A DNA stretch of 64,000 bases. It comes from Azorinus chamasolen (Eukaryota > Mollusca > Bivalvia > Cardiida > Solecurtidae). The DNA lies in contig OY755240.1 of NCBI GenBank assembly GCA_963576725.1, positions 97,126,316 through 97,190,315 of the forward strand, written 5' to 3'. Below, in pieces: positions 44,101 to 56,100 of this stretch; the first letter of the stretch is position 1; the number at the start of each line of letters is the position of its first letter. Under the pieces are notes generated by a model. It saw nothing but the letters and a program-made list of their open reading frames with translations. It had not been told where the DNA came from and ran no database searches. A program made the translations under genes and the position numbers.

Positions 44101-47100
44101 AAATATTCATGATGTTATTATTTCTAACATGAATATTAAATACTGAATGGGTTAACAAACCAGTGGAGAGGGGAGATTTGCTGCCCTAATAATTGGCGTA
44201 ATTAGTGGAGAATGACTGTCCTAATGCTTGGCGTAATTAGTGGAGAATGACTGTCCTAATGCTTGGCGTAATTAGTGGAGAATGACTGTCCTAATACTTG
44301 GCATAATTAGTGGAGAATGACTGTCCAAATACTTAGCGTAATTAGTGGAGAATGACTGTCCAAATACTTAGCGTAATTAGTGGAGAATGACTGTCCTAAT
44401 ACTTGGCGTAATTAGCCTAATACTTGGCGTAATTAGTGGAGAATGACTGTCCTAATACTTGGCGTAATTAGTGGAGAATGACTGTCCTAATACTTGGCAT
44501 AATTAGCCTAATACTTGGCGTAATTAGTGGAGAATGACTGTCCTAATACTTGGCGTAATTAGTGGAGAATGACTGTCCTAATACTTGGCGTAATTAGTGG
44601 AGAATGACTGTCCTAATACTTGGCGTAATTAGTGGAGAATGACTGTCCTAATGCTTGGGGTAGTTAGGCCTTAAGTGCAGTTAAATAATGTGCAGCTTAT
44701 TTATTGTTGTGCCTACAGGTTCCAAAGACATGTGAGAACTTCATGAAGCTGTGTAAGAAAGGCTACTATAATGATACCATATTCCACAGACTCATCAGGA
44801 ACTTCATGGTAAGTTAGCAACCTTCTCCTAACTCTTTGCATGCTAAGTAATTGTCATGCAAATAGTTTTGTTTGCAACTATTTTTATCCCCCTTTGCTCT
44901 TGCCCATCTATCTGTACGTCCGTCCGTCCGGCTGTCCATCCGATCATACCTCTGTCCGTACCTACGTCCTGCAAATCTTGTGTGTCCAATTCCTCATACA
45001 GCAGTTGGAGGATTTATTTCCAACTTTCACAGATACCAACCTTGAACAACCTTGATGTGAAGATTGATATAGGGAGAATATTTGCTGTGACCAGTTTTAC
45101 AAGAGTTATGGGACTTTGTATTATTTTTTCACTTTTAAACATATTCTGAAAAAAACACCTAGTCATACACCACTTGGAGGAATTGCTTCAAACTTTCACA
45201 AGTAAAGAACCTTGATTTGAATATATCTATAAAAGAGTAAATTTTTTTGGTGACCATGTTTGCAAAATTATGGAAATGTTTAAGTTTGTTCACTTAAAAA
45301 TGTGTTTTACTTATTTTTAAAGACAATATTGCCAGAAAGTGGGCATCCTTGTCCTGAGTTCTAGTCGCAGTAGATTTTCTTTTTTGTTTTTCAAAAACCA
45401 TTCACAAATTTTCAAACAGGTTGGATACTGATGACAGATTTGGCTTCCCACCTGGACACAAGCTGTTTGAATATGTTAACATGGTTGATAGTCTGACATT
45501 GTGGAAACCTTATCTTAAACTCTTACGATACAAATATACTGAGCTTGTATAGCTTGTCTTAATTATACCCCCGCAAACGAAGTATGAGAGGGGGTGTATA
45601 GGAGTCAGTGTGTTGGTCGGTTGGTCTGTCTGTCTGTCTGTCTGTCTGTCCGTGGCACAATCTGTCTGTCCCTGGCACAAATCTTGTTTGATTTGCAATC
45701 AAGGCAGCTGATCGAGGGTATTCCATCACCTTTAGTGATAGTTCTAGTTGTTTCTTCATAGGGCTGACATTTGGTACCTTTGCATACAGAATAGACCCAG
45801 ATCAGATGGCTTCTTTAGGAGTAGTCTGGTCAGGTCTGCTCTGTTTGCTTATGGAATAATATAGATCTACAGTATACAGCTGAGGGTTCGAATCCCGGTC
45901 TGGGCATTTAGATTTTTCATGTGAGGAAGTCTTCAAGCTGGCTTGCGGTAGCTCAGTGGTTCTACCTGGATGTTCTTCTGTGTATGAAACTGTGCAATTT
46001 GTTTCATGCACAGAAAAACCTCTGGGATCTTCCTCCACCTGTAATTAGCTGGACGTCCTGATATGAATGAAATACTGTTAAATTTATGTAAAACCCGATT
46101 TAAACCAAAACTTCATATACTATTATATTAATTCAGCAAATGAATATTCATGATGTTATTTTTACACAGATAGTCATGAGGTAAAGGGTTAAAGTAGATT
46201 TTCTTCCACTTGTTCTGAAAACTTAATCGGAGTACCAAATAGTGTAACTATTGATGAGACACCAAGTATTCTATCTAGATCCAGACAGTTTGTAAAGATA
46301 TGAAACTACCCACAACAGGTCAGAGATTATTGTCTTAAACCTTTAAATGATAAGTATACAATGTGGTATGGTTCATACGAGTCCATTCACTATGAAAAGC
46401 TTAAATTTTCAACAGGATTTTCAATGACAAACAGGGCAAGCTCTGATCAGAAGACTCATAGGAGCCCTCTTATCTGGGTCTAGACTGTACTCCTAGGAGC
46501 CTTCTTATCTGGGTCTAGACTGTACTCCTAGGAGCACTCCTCTAGGTCTAGACTGTACTTCTAGGAGCCCTCTTATCTGGGTCTAGACTGTACTCCTAGG
46601 AGCCCTCTTATCTAGGTCTAGACTGTACTCCTAGGATCCCTCTTCTAGGTCTAGACTCTTTGGTTACGTCAGTAAACTCATTTCCTGCATTCAAAGGATA
46701 CTAAACCCTTTCATATTTTACAGATACAAGGCGGTGACCCTACAGGAACAGGCACAGGTAAGTGAAGGAAGTACACTGATAGTTATACAATGTTGTCTGT
46801 GTATACAGCTGAAGTGTGAGAGTTGTCCCAGTATATCGTAGACAATGCATTAAGAATAAAACTACTGAATCAGTTTTTATGAAAGTTTCAGAGACTTTTA
46901 AAATGATGTTGACTAACAAACATGATAGATGATATTAGAAATTTATTTCTAAAATAACAAAATATCAAACAAAATGACAAACTGACCAGAGGTGCATGCC
47001 ATGATATTATTAAAAAATGCCCAAGCAGCTTAGCATCACTATTTTTCAAAGTATTCTTTTTTGTTTTTAACACATTTCCTTTGGCAATCCACCTATTGAA

Positions 47101-50100
47101 TGAACTTGTTTCCAAACCATACACAACACACTTTACTTATAGTAGTTTATTGTTTTTACACGGTTTAATTTTACTGAAAATGGTTCTAATCTGATGACAA
47201 CAAAATTGTTTATTTAGAGTTTATGTTTATTTGGATCACTGACATGTGTTATTATTGTCTTGGTGATGGTGTCTGTACTGTTTATATTTTTTTCTATCTC
47301 ATATGAAATTACTCTAAGCAGATAAACATAAGCAAATAGTGCAGGCCCTGATCAAACTTCTCCAGAAGGATATAGTACTTCACGGTTTGATTGACAAATT
47401 ATTTCACTACAAAAGGTCACATGATCATCGGCAAAAGAATTCTGGCTGAAACATCCCGTCAAACAAAAATCTCACATTCATAATATTGAACAGTTAAAGG
47501 GTTAATAATCATCCCAAAGGTTACACTTTTACCTTATCATGTCTAGTGACCCTTTTTCCTTATCATGTCTAGTGACCCTTTTACCTTATCATGTCTACTA
47601 CACTTTTACCTTATCATGTCTACTACACTTTTGCCTTATCATGTCTACTACACTTTTACCTTATCATGTCTAGTGACCCTTTTACCTTATCATGTCTACT
47701 ACACTTTTACCTTATCATGTCTACTACACTTTTACCTTATCATGTCTACTACACTTTTGCCTTATCATGTCTACTACACTTTTGCCTTATCATGTCTACT
47801 ACACTTTTGCCTTATCATGTCTACTACACATTTACCTTATCATGTCTACTACACTTTTACCTTATCATGTCTACTACACATTTACCTTATCATGTCTAGT
47901 GACCCTTTTACCTTATCATGTCTACTACACTTTTACCTTATCATGTCTACTACACTTTTACCTTATCATGTCTAGTGACCCTTTTACCTTATCATGTCTA
48001 GTGACCCTTTTACCTTATCATGTCTAGTGACCCTTTTACCTTATCATGTCTAGTGACCCTTTTACCTTATCATGTCTAGTGACCCTTTTACCTTATCATG
48101 TCTACTACACTTTTACCTTATCATGTCTAGTGACCCTTTTACCTTATCATGTCTAGTGACCCTTTTACCTTATCATGTCTAGTGACCCTTTTACCTTATC
48201 ATGTCTAGTGACCCTTTTACCTTATCATGTCTAGTGACCCTTTTACCTTATCATGTCTAGTGACCCTTTTACCTTATCATGTCTAGTGACCCTTTTACCT
48301 TATCATGTCTACTACACTTTTACCTTATCATGTCTAGTGACCCTTTTACCTTATCATGTCTAGTGACCCTTTTACCTTATCATGTCTAGTGACCCTTTTA
48401 CCTTATCATGTCTAGTGACCCTTTTACCTTATCATGTCTAGTGACCCTTTTACCTTATCATGTCTAGTGACCCTTTTACCTTATCATGTCTAGTGACCCT
48501 TTTACCTTATCATGTCTACTACACTTTTACCTTATCATGTCTAGTGACCCTTTTACCGTATCATGTCTAGTGACCCTTTTACCTTATCATGTCTAGTGAC
48601 CCTTTTACCTTATCATGTCTAGTGACCCTTTTACCTTATCATGTCTAGTGACCCTTTTACCTTATCATGTCTAGTGACCCTTTTACCTTATCATGTCTAC
48701 TACACTTTTACCTTATCATGTCTAGTGACCCTTTTACCTTATCATGTCTAGTGACCCTTTTACCTTATCATGTCTAGTGACCCTTTTACCTTATCATGTC
48801 TAGTGACCCTTTTACCTTATCCTGTCTAGTGACCCTTTTACCTTATCATGTCTAGTGACCCTTTTCCTACTACTTATTGCTGCTTTCTTAACCCTTTACT
48901 CCATGAATATTCATGTAAGAGATAATGACATCATGAATGATAAATAAATTAATTTATGATAGCACATTGACACAGGGTTGTGGCAGAAACTGTAGAATCA
49001 TATCAATATTATATCATAAAGCAAACAGAGCAGATCCTGATCAGATAGCGGCTATCCTGTTTGCAAGGCATAGAAAGGCGTATTGATGGAGTATAGGGTT
49101 AATTAGTAGATTATTGGTTAATATTCTTCCTGCAGGTGGGGAGTCTGTTTGGGGAGGCAGTTTCAAAGACGAGTTCAAACCAAATCTCACTCATGCAGGA
49201 CGTGGCATACTTAGTATGGCAAACTCAGGACCAAACACAAACAAGTCACAATTGTAAGTTCCTGTTACTTTTCCTCATACCTAGAGTAGCACTTGTATTT
49301 GTAGCATGTCTCCGTTCTACTGGGTGAGGAGTAGTGCTTCTGTTTGTAGCATGTCTGTGCTGTACTGACTTAGGAGTAGCATTTTATTTGTAGCATGTCT
49401 GTGCTGTACTGAGTTAGGAGTAGCACTTCTGTTTGTATTATGTCTGCACTATACTGGATTTGGAGTAGCACTTGTATTTGTAACATGTGTGTGCTGTACT
49501 GGGTTGGTAGCACTTGTATTTGTAGCATGTGTGTACTGTACTGGGTTGGGAGTAGCACTTGTATTTGAAGCATGTCTGTGCTGTACTTGGGTAGGATATT
49601 TTCAGACTTTTCCCACTTCTGGTCTACTACATTTTCAAAATTCAAGCTATAATCTGTCAGTCTTCATAAATGCTATTGGCATCAAACAGTTTGGACCCTG
49701 ATGAGACGTCAAGTTACACGGCGTCGCATCTGGATACAAACTGTTTGCATAGGTATTCACTCATCCGCCAATAGCAGGCTAAAGGTTAAATGATTTATGA
49801 ATTGTAAAAAACTAACAAGCTGTTGTTATCATGTCAGACAAGTCGACATCAGTGTTCTTTGTTAACTTCTTACCTCATGAATTATCTCATAAGAAATAAT
49901 GACATCAGGAATACCTAATGGCTCAACCCTTTCCCTGTTCTCTGTTTATTCCAAATTTCAATACCTACTGAATATTCATGTAACAAATAGTTACAATCAA
50001 ATATAGAAGGTGGAACATTATAGCCATTTTAGAAAGTAAAGAAGCATATCTTTCAAATTCCATTAGCAAACAGAGCTGACTCTGGTCAGACAGCTCCTAC

Positions 50101-53100
50101 TGGAGCCTTCTGATCTTGGGTCTACTCTGTTTGCAAATGCATGAAACCACATTTATATGAGGGGAAGGGTTAATGGAATATGAACATAGAATATTTTTGA
50201 TATTGTCAGAAACTGTAGAATCAGATCTATTTCACATGCAAACTGGAACCTTTTGATCTGAGTCTACTCCGTTGACAAAGATGTGAAAAAGTGTATGAGG
50301 TAACAGGTTAAGATGGTGTTTTTCTATGGTCAATATTTCTCTTTTGTGATCAATGCTGTTGCTTTGAAACTTGCAACAATTTTATCACCATTATTATGAC
50401 AGTGACTATGTAATGTTTCATTGTCAACCTGGATTCTGCCTGAAAAATAGTCCTTTTTGGACTTAAAAAGTCACCTTTCTTCTATATTTTAGTGTATATA
50501 AAGTTTTTTTCATCAATTTTTAAAGATCTGCTCATCTTTTTGCATTCTTTGTGTGTTTTTTTTATATAATCTAACCAAATATTTATGATCCAGATGAGAT
50601 GTCTATTACTGATACTGTAGAGTCAGATCTATTAAAATTTCATAAGCAAACAGATCAGATCCTGATCAGACGGCTTATAATGGAGTCATCTGATCTGAGT
50701 CTACTATGTTTGCAAAGGGGTGAAAAAGCGTTTGAATGAAGGAAAGAGTTACGTTTGTTAATGTGAATAACTAATTATCCTATCCTGTTTTTCAGCTTCA
50801 TTACATTCAGATCAGCCAAGCATTTGGATGGCAAACATACCGTGTTTGGGAGGTAACATGTTTTATGATCTTTTGTCCTTTATAAATGAATGAATTCATT
50901 GAATTTAGGAACCCAGTTAACTGGCCTTTGCAAACAGTGTAGACCCAGATCAGAGATTCCTAGAGGACCTCTCTGATCAGGTTCTGCACTGTTTGTCATT
51001 CAAAATAATGTCAGCAAGGTGTACCCTTTGATCTTAAATTGCCGCTGGGGTTTGAATCTGGGACTGGGCATTTGGATTTTTCATGTGAGGAAGCCTTAAA
51101 GCTGGCTTGTGGTAGGTCAGTGGTTATATCTGGGTGTTTGTCTATATGTATGAAACAATACATTTTGTTCTTTGCACAGATAAACCTCTGGGATCTTCCT
51201 CCACTTGTAATTAGCTTGAAATTGACTGTGATATGACTGAAATGCTATTAAAGTAGTGTAAAACCAAATACAAACAAGCATCATCTTGAATAGATTTTTT
51301 ACTGTTAAACAACAATGGAACTTTGCACTTTTGAAACTCAGTGTATAGGGGGTCAATGATAGTTGAATTGAGGTTTGGTGCTAAACTATTCAGTGTTTCA
51401 TCACGACTTTATGACATTTCTGTTTCATCACTACTTTATGACATTTCGATTGTGCTTTTCAGAATTATTAAAAGAACAATTTTCTTTGAGATTTTAATCA
51501 AGCAACCCTTTGCATGCTAAGTTTTGGGGCCTGATCTGGATTCAAACTTTGAATAGGTCATTCATGGAGGGAGAATCTGCCGCAAGCATGCAAAGAGTTA
51601 ACAATTATAGTATATCCTAGAATACTTTGTAGACGAGATAGTTAACCCTTTCCCTGTTGCATATTCATGTGAGAAATTATGCCATCATGAATATTTATTG
51701 GCTCTCAAATTTAAAATGGCAGAATGGTAGAAACTGTAGAGTCAGATATATTATAATTTCATTAGCAAACTGAGCAGACTCTGATCAGATGGCTGCTGTG
51801 GGAGCTGTCTGATCTGGGTCTTCTTTGTTTGCAAATGGTGTGAAAACCATTTATCTGAATTAAAGGGTTAACCCTTTTCTTACATAAAGGCCTTTTCATG
51901 CCTCTGTACAAGTCACTTTTTGAAACCATTTTGGTATATAGAGCATTTGCTTCTATGGAGCAAATGCCCTATTTACCACAATGGTTTCAAAATTGCACAA
52001 TTATGAAATTGGATTTAACAAAAGCTTATGAGGTAATGAACTAATGCTTATAAATAACAATTAGCTGAATTTTTTTTATAATGGCATTATGTACAAAGAG
52101 GTTTATATAAAGAACAAAAACAGCTAAAAGCCTGAAGGCATCTCTGTAAGTAAAAGGTTGAACGTTTGTGTGTCACGAAATACAAGTAGATATATCTATG
52201 GAAATGAAATAAGTGGTCAGTTGTGAATGAATTGTTAAACCTCTTATTTGTTGAATATTAACGATAGAAATAATTGATCATGAATATTTATTAGCTGAAT
52301 TTTTGTAACAGCATATGTACACATGTGTTTTTGGTATTGGTTTTTAAAAACTGTAGAATCAGATCTATTGTAATTTCGTAACCGAACAAAGCAAACCCTG
52401 ATCAGAAGGCTCCTGTAGGAACCATCTGATCTGGGTCTACTCTGTTTGCAAAGGCATGAAACAGTGTTTTTATGATTGGAAAGGGTTAAGTTATGAACCC
52501 TTTACTCCATAGGTAAACTTTGCAAACTAAATAGACCTTGTCACAATTATCAGAGGGCTCCTGTAGGTGCCGTCTAATTAAGCTCTGCTGTGTTTGCTTA
52601 TGATTCTATAGTTTCTCTCATGGTCGAGAATTCCTGTGCTCATATGCCATTATAAATTTTCAGCTAATAAATCCTTTCCTTCATGTAAACGCCTTTTTAT
52701 GCATTTGCAAACAGAGTAGACCCAGAGCAAACGGCTCCTGTAGGGGCTGTCAGATCAGGGTCTGTTCTGTTTACTTATGATTATAGATCTGACTCTGCAG
52801 TTTTTACCAATACCAAAAGATTCTGTAAACTTATGCCATATACACAGCTAATAAATATTCATGATGTCATTATTTCTTTCATGAATATAGAGCAAGGAAT
52901 GGGTTAAGATGTATGATGTCATTTTTCTTACATAAATATTCATGGAGCAAAGGGTTAGAGCAGCATGTGTCATGATTAAAATTTAGTTTATTTTAGGGAG
53001 AAACAGAACCACAGGAAATAAAATAAATACAATAAAAATCGGTACTACATCAATTTAGTAAGGAGGAATTTATGTCTTTGTAGGCAGGTGGCTACCTAAT

Positions 53101-56100
53101 GCAGAGTGAAGTCATGCAGAAAGCTCTAGAGGAGCTTTCTTCATGACTTTCACCCTGCATTAAGCTGCCACCTGTGTTACAGATTAACAATGGTATATAT
53201 TTGTATGTTTGTAGTATGGTGTTTTTACTGTAGTAAATTATGAACTTGTTTATACTAAGCTGTCACATAGAAATTGAATTATATTGATGTATTAGTATGT
53301 TATCAACAGAGTAACATTTTCAGGGTTGTTGGGGGACTTGAAACTCTAGACAGTGTGGAGAAAATAGACGTGGATAAAAAGGACAAGCCTCAGGTAAATA
53401 ACTTCCTGTTCAGACTTCATTTCACAAATGACTCATTTGTAACTAATATTACCTCTGACTAACAATACATGTACCAGCATTCAAAATGGGAAGACTCAGA
53501 TGTTATATGAAAAGTTTTAGATTCAGAATGTTGGTTTATACGATGACGTTACTTCTGTGATGTAAAGTATATTATAGTTGTTATGCACTGATGAAGATGT
53601 AAATCGAAACATGTATGCAGTAATATAAAAAACGTGTTGGTTGTTAATTTACCCCATCTTTAGATCTGAAATCCGAGTATTGCAGTTTTGACATCAAATG
53701 TTAATTTCAGACTTTGAATTTACACAGTGTGTCAAATAATTTGAATCTTGCTGAGTTTCATCACAAAGGTCAATGTAAATTCGTCCATAGTGTAAGAAAA
53801 AAAAATATTACACAGGTTTTAGATAGTAAAATTGGATATACAGTAAAACCCCTCTAATGCGACCACTTAATGAATAAACATAGCTGTCTTAATAAGCAGG
53901 TGGTTGCTTAATGCAGGACAAAAGTAATGCAGAAAGCTCCTCTAGGAGCTTTCTGCATTACTTTTGCCCTGCATTAAGCTACCACCTGCATATAGCACCC
54001 AGAATTATACATCTAAGGCTCTTTTAGGTGGTGGCATTAGCGGGGTTTTACTGTACATGTAGATACATGTATAACAAGTTTAGAATTAATTATTAAATGC
54101 CCTTTGCTTGATAGAGATTTCTGATTAAGGTCTGCTCTGTTTACTAATGCAATGATATAGATCTGATTCTACAGTTTGTGCCATGGTAAAATAAATTGCT
54201 TGTTCATGATGCTATAAAATCCAGCTCATTAATATTCATGTAGTCATTCTTTCAGACATGAATATTCATGAAGTAAAGGGGTTAACCTTTAACCCTTTCC
54301 TCCATAGGCTATTTTCAGACCCAACCTCTTTGAATGATTGAATCTACCCAAAAGGAGCATTTACTAGAGAAAAGTAAAATTTTAGAATTTTGAAGTTTGA
54401 AACCATTGTGATAAATATTTAGCATTTGCTCCTATAGGAGCAAATGCTTTATTTATCACAATGGCTTCAAGAAGTGATTATTACTGAGTCATAGAAAGGC
54501 GTATTTATGGAGGAAAAGGGTTAACTCATAAATTTGTGACTTCATGAAAATTACTCAGTTGAAAATTTCTAATAGCTAATGAACAAAGGAATGGTAGTCC
54601 ATGGCAGAAACTGTGCCTGTGTTATTTCCTAAGCAGACAGAGGAGACCCTGATCAGATGGCAGCGAGTGTTTTAATGAGGTAAAGGCTTAAATAGTCATT
54701 TTACCCCTTTACTCAACAAAGATGCATTTCTATGCGTTTATAAGCAGATTAGACACAGAACAGACAGTCGTCTGATCTGGATCTGCTCATCAGAGAAAAG
54801 GTGTCTTTTCTCTTGTCTGCACTGTTTGAATGTATCTTCTTTTCTCTTGTCTGCACTGTTTGAATGTCTCTAAAACTGATTTTGTCATTGCATGGTTCAA
54901 GTATTTGCAAATTAGCAATTTCCATTATTTCAGTATTTATTTCTACGTTTTGTTTGCAGAAAAAAATAAAGATTGAAGGGTGTGCAGTGTTTGTGGATCC
55001 ATATGAAGAAGTGGATGAGGAAGTAAGTATTTTACATCCATAGTTCTACTTCCTGAGTTAGTTAATCCTTTCCTTGTTAAATTTGTTCATAATGTCTTCA
55101 ACTCATTGGTATTCATTGACAGAATCAATAAAATGGAACATGGAAAACGGATTTTTTTAGACTGTGAAAACTGCATAATCATAATAAAAAGCAGACTGTT
55201 CTGACAGCTCTTACAAGAACTGTCTGATCTAGGTCTATTCTGTAAAGGCATGGAAAGGCGTTGTATGGAATAGAGGGTTAACCTTCATCGCTGTACTAAA
55301 GATTTTTGGCAAACAGTTTGGATCCAGATGAGAAGCATCTCAGTAGGATCCAACCATTCTGATACTACTTTTTGAAAAGAAACTGCAGAGATATCTACTT
55401 TCCCTCACATAAACATGTTTTCACGCATTTGCAAATAGAGTAGACCCAGATCAGACGGCTCTTATAGGAGCCATATGATCAGGGTCTGCTCAGTTTGCAA
55501 CTGGACTTTGAAAGATGAGTTTCTTTACTTTCCAAAATGGCTACAATGTTCCACCATCCATATTTCATTATTACTATTTTACCAAGAATATTCAGTAGGT
55601 ATTGAAATTTGGAATAAATATAGAACAGGGACAGGGTTAAACTGTCAATGTTATGCAGATGTTAATTGCTCAGACGGTAGAAGGTTAAAACTTTACACTA
55701 TATCTTAATTCTTTACTCCTTTGTATGCCTTTGCAAACCGAGTAGACCCAGATCAGACAGCTTCTATAAGAGCCATCTGATTAGGGTCTGCTCCGTTTGC
55801 TTATGATACAGTATAGATCTGGATCCATGATGTTGTCATTTCTTTCATGAACATTCATGAAGAGTCAAAGGTTAAGAGTGGATATATGCCCGTGACAAAG
55901 GGGTGTGAAATAAGACCAACTTACAGAAAGCTGTGGACATAGTTATGATAACATTTGCAAACAGTTTTGATCCTGATTAGAGTCTGAACAGAGTTTGACA
56001 TTGTGACCATGTGTTTGAAATGAACAGAGAGAAAGAGACTTGATATGGACAATGTTGCATGTCATGATTAAAAGTTTGGTCATTGTATAAACTATTTTCT

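Noticed and set aside
44840..45149. Plus-strand open frames of 71-97 aa
   Set aside because: They overlap a CCGT-rich element end with repeat units and have no PPIL2 splice context.
47565..48027. Open frames of 102-136 codons on the plus strand
   Set aside because: They are translations of the 25/26-bp minisatellite in several frames ([15 protein letters not shown] repeats); no start context, no family, lies inside a PPIL2 intron.
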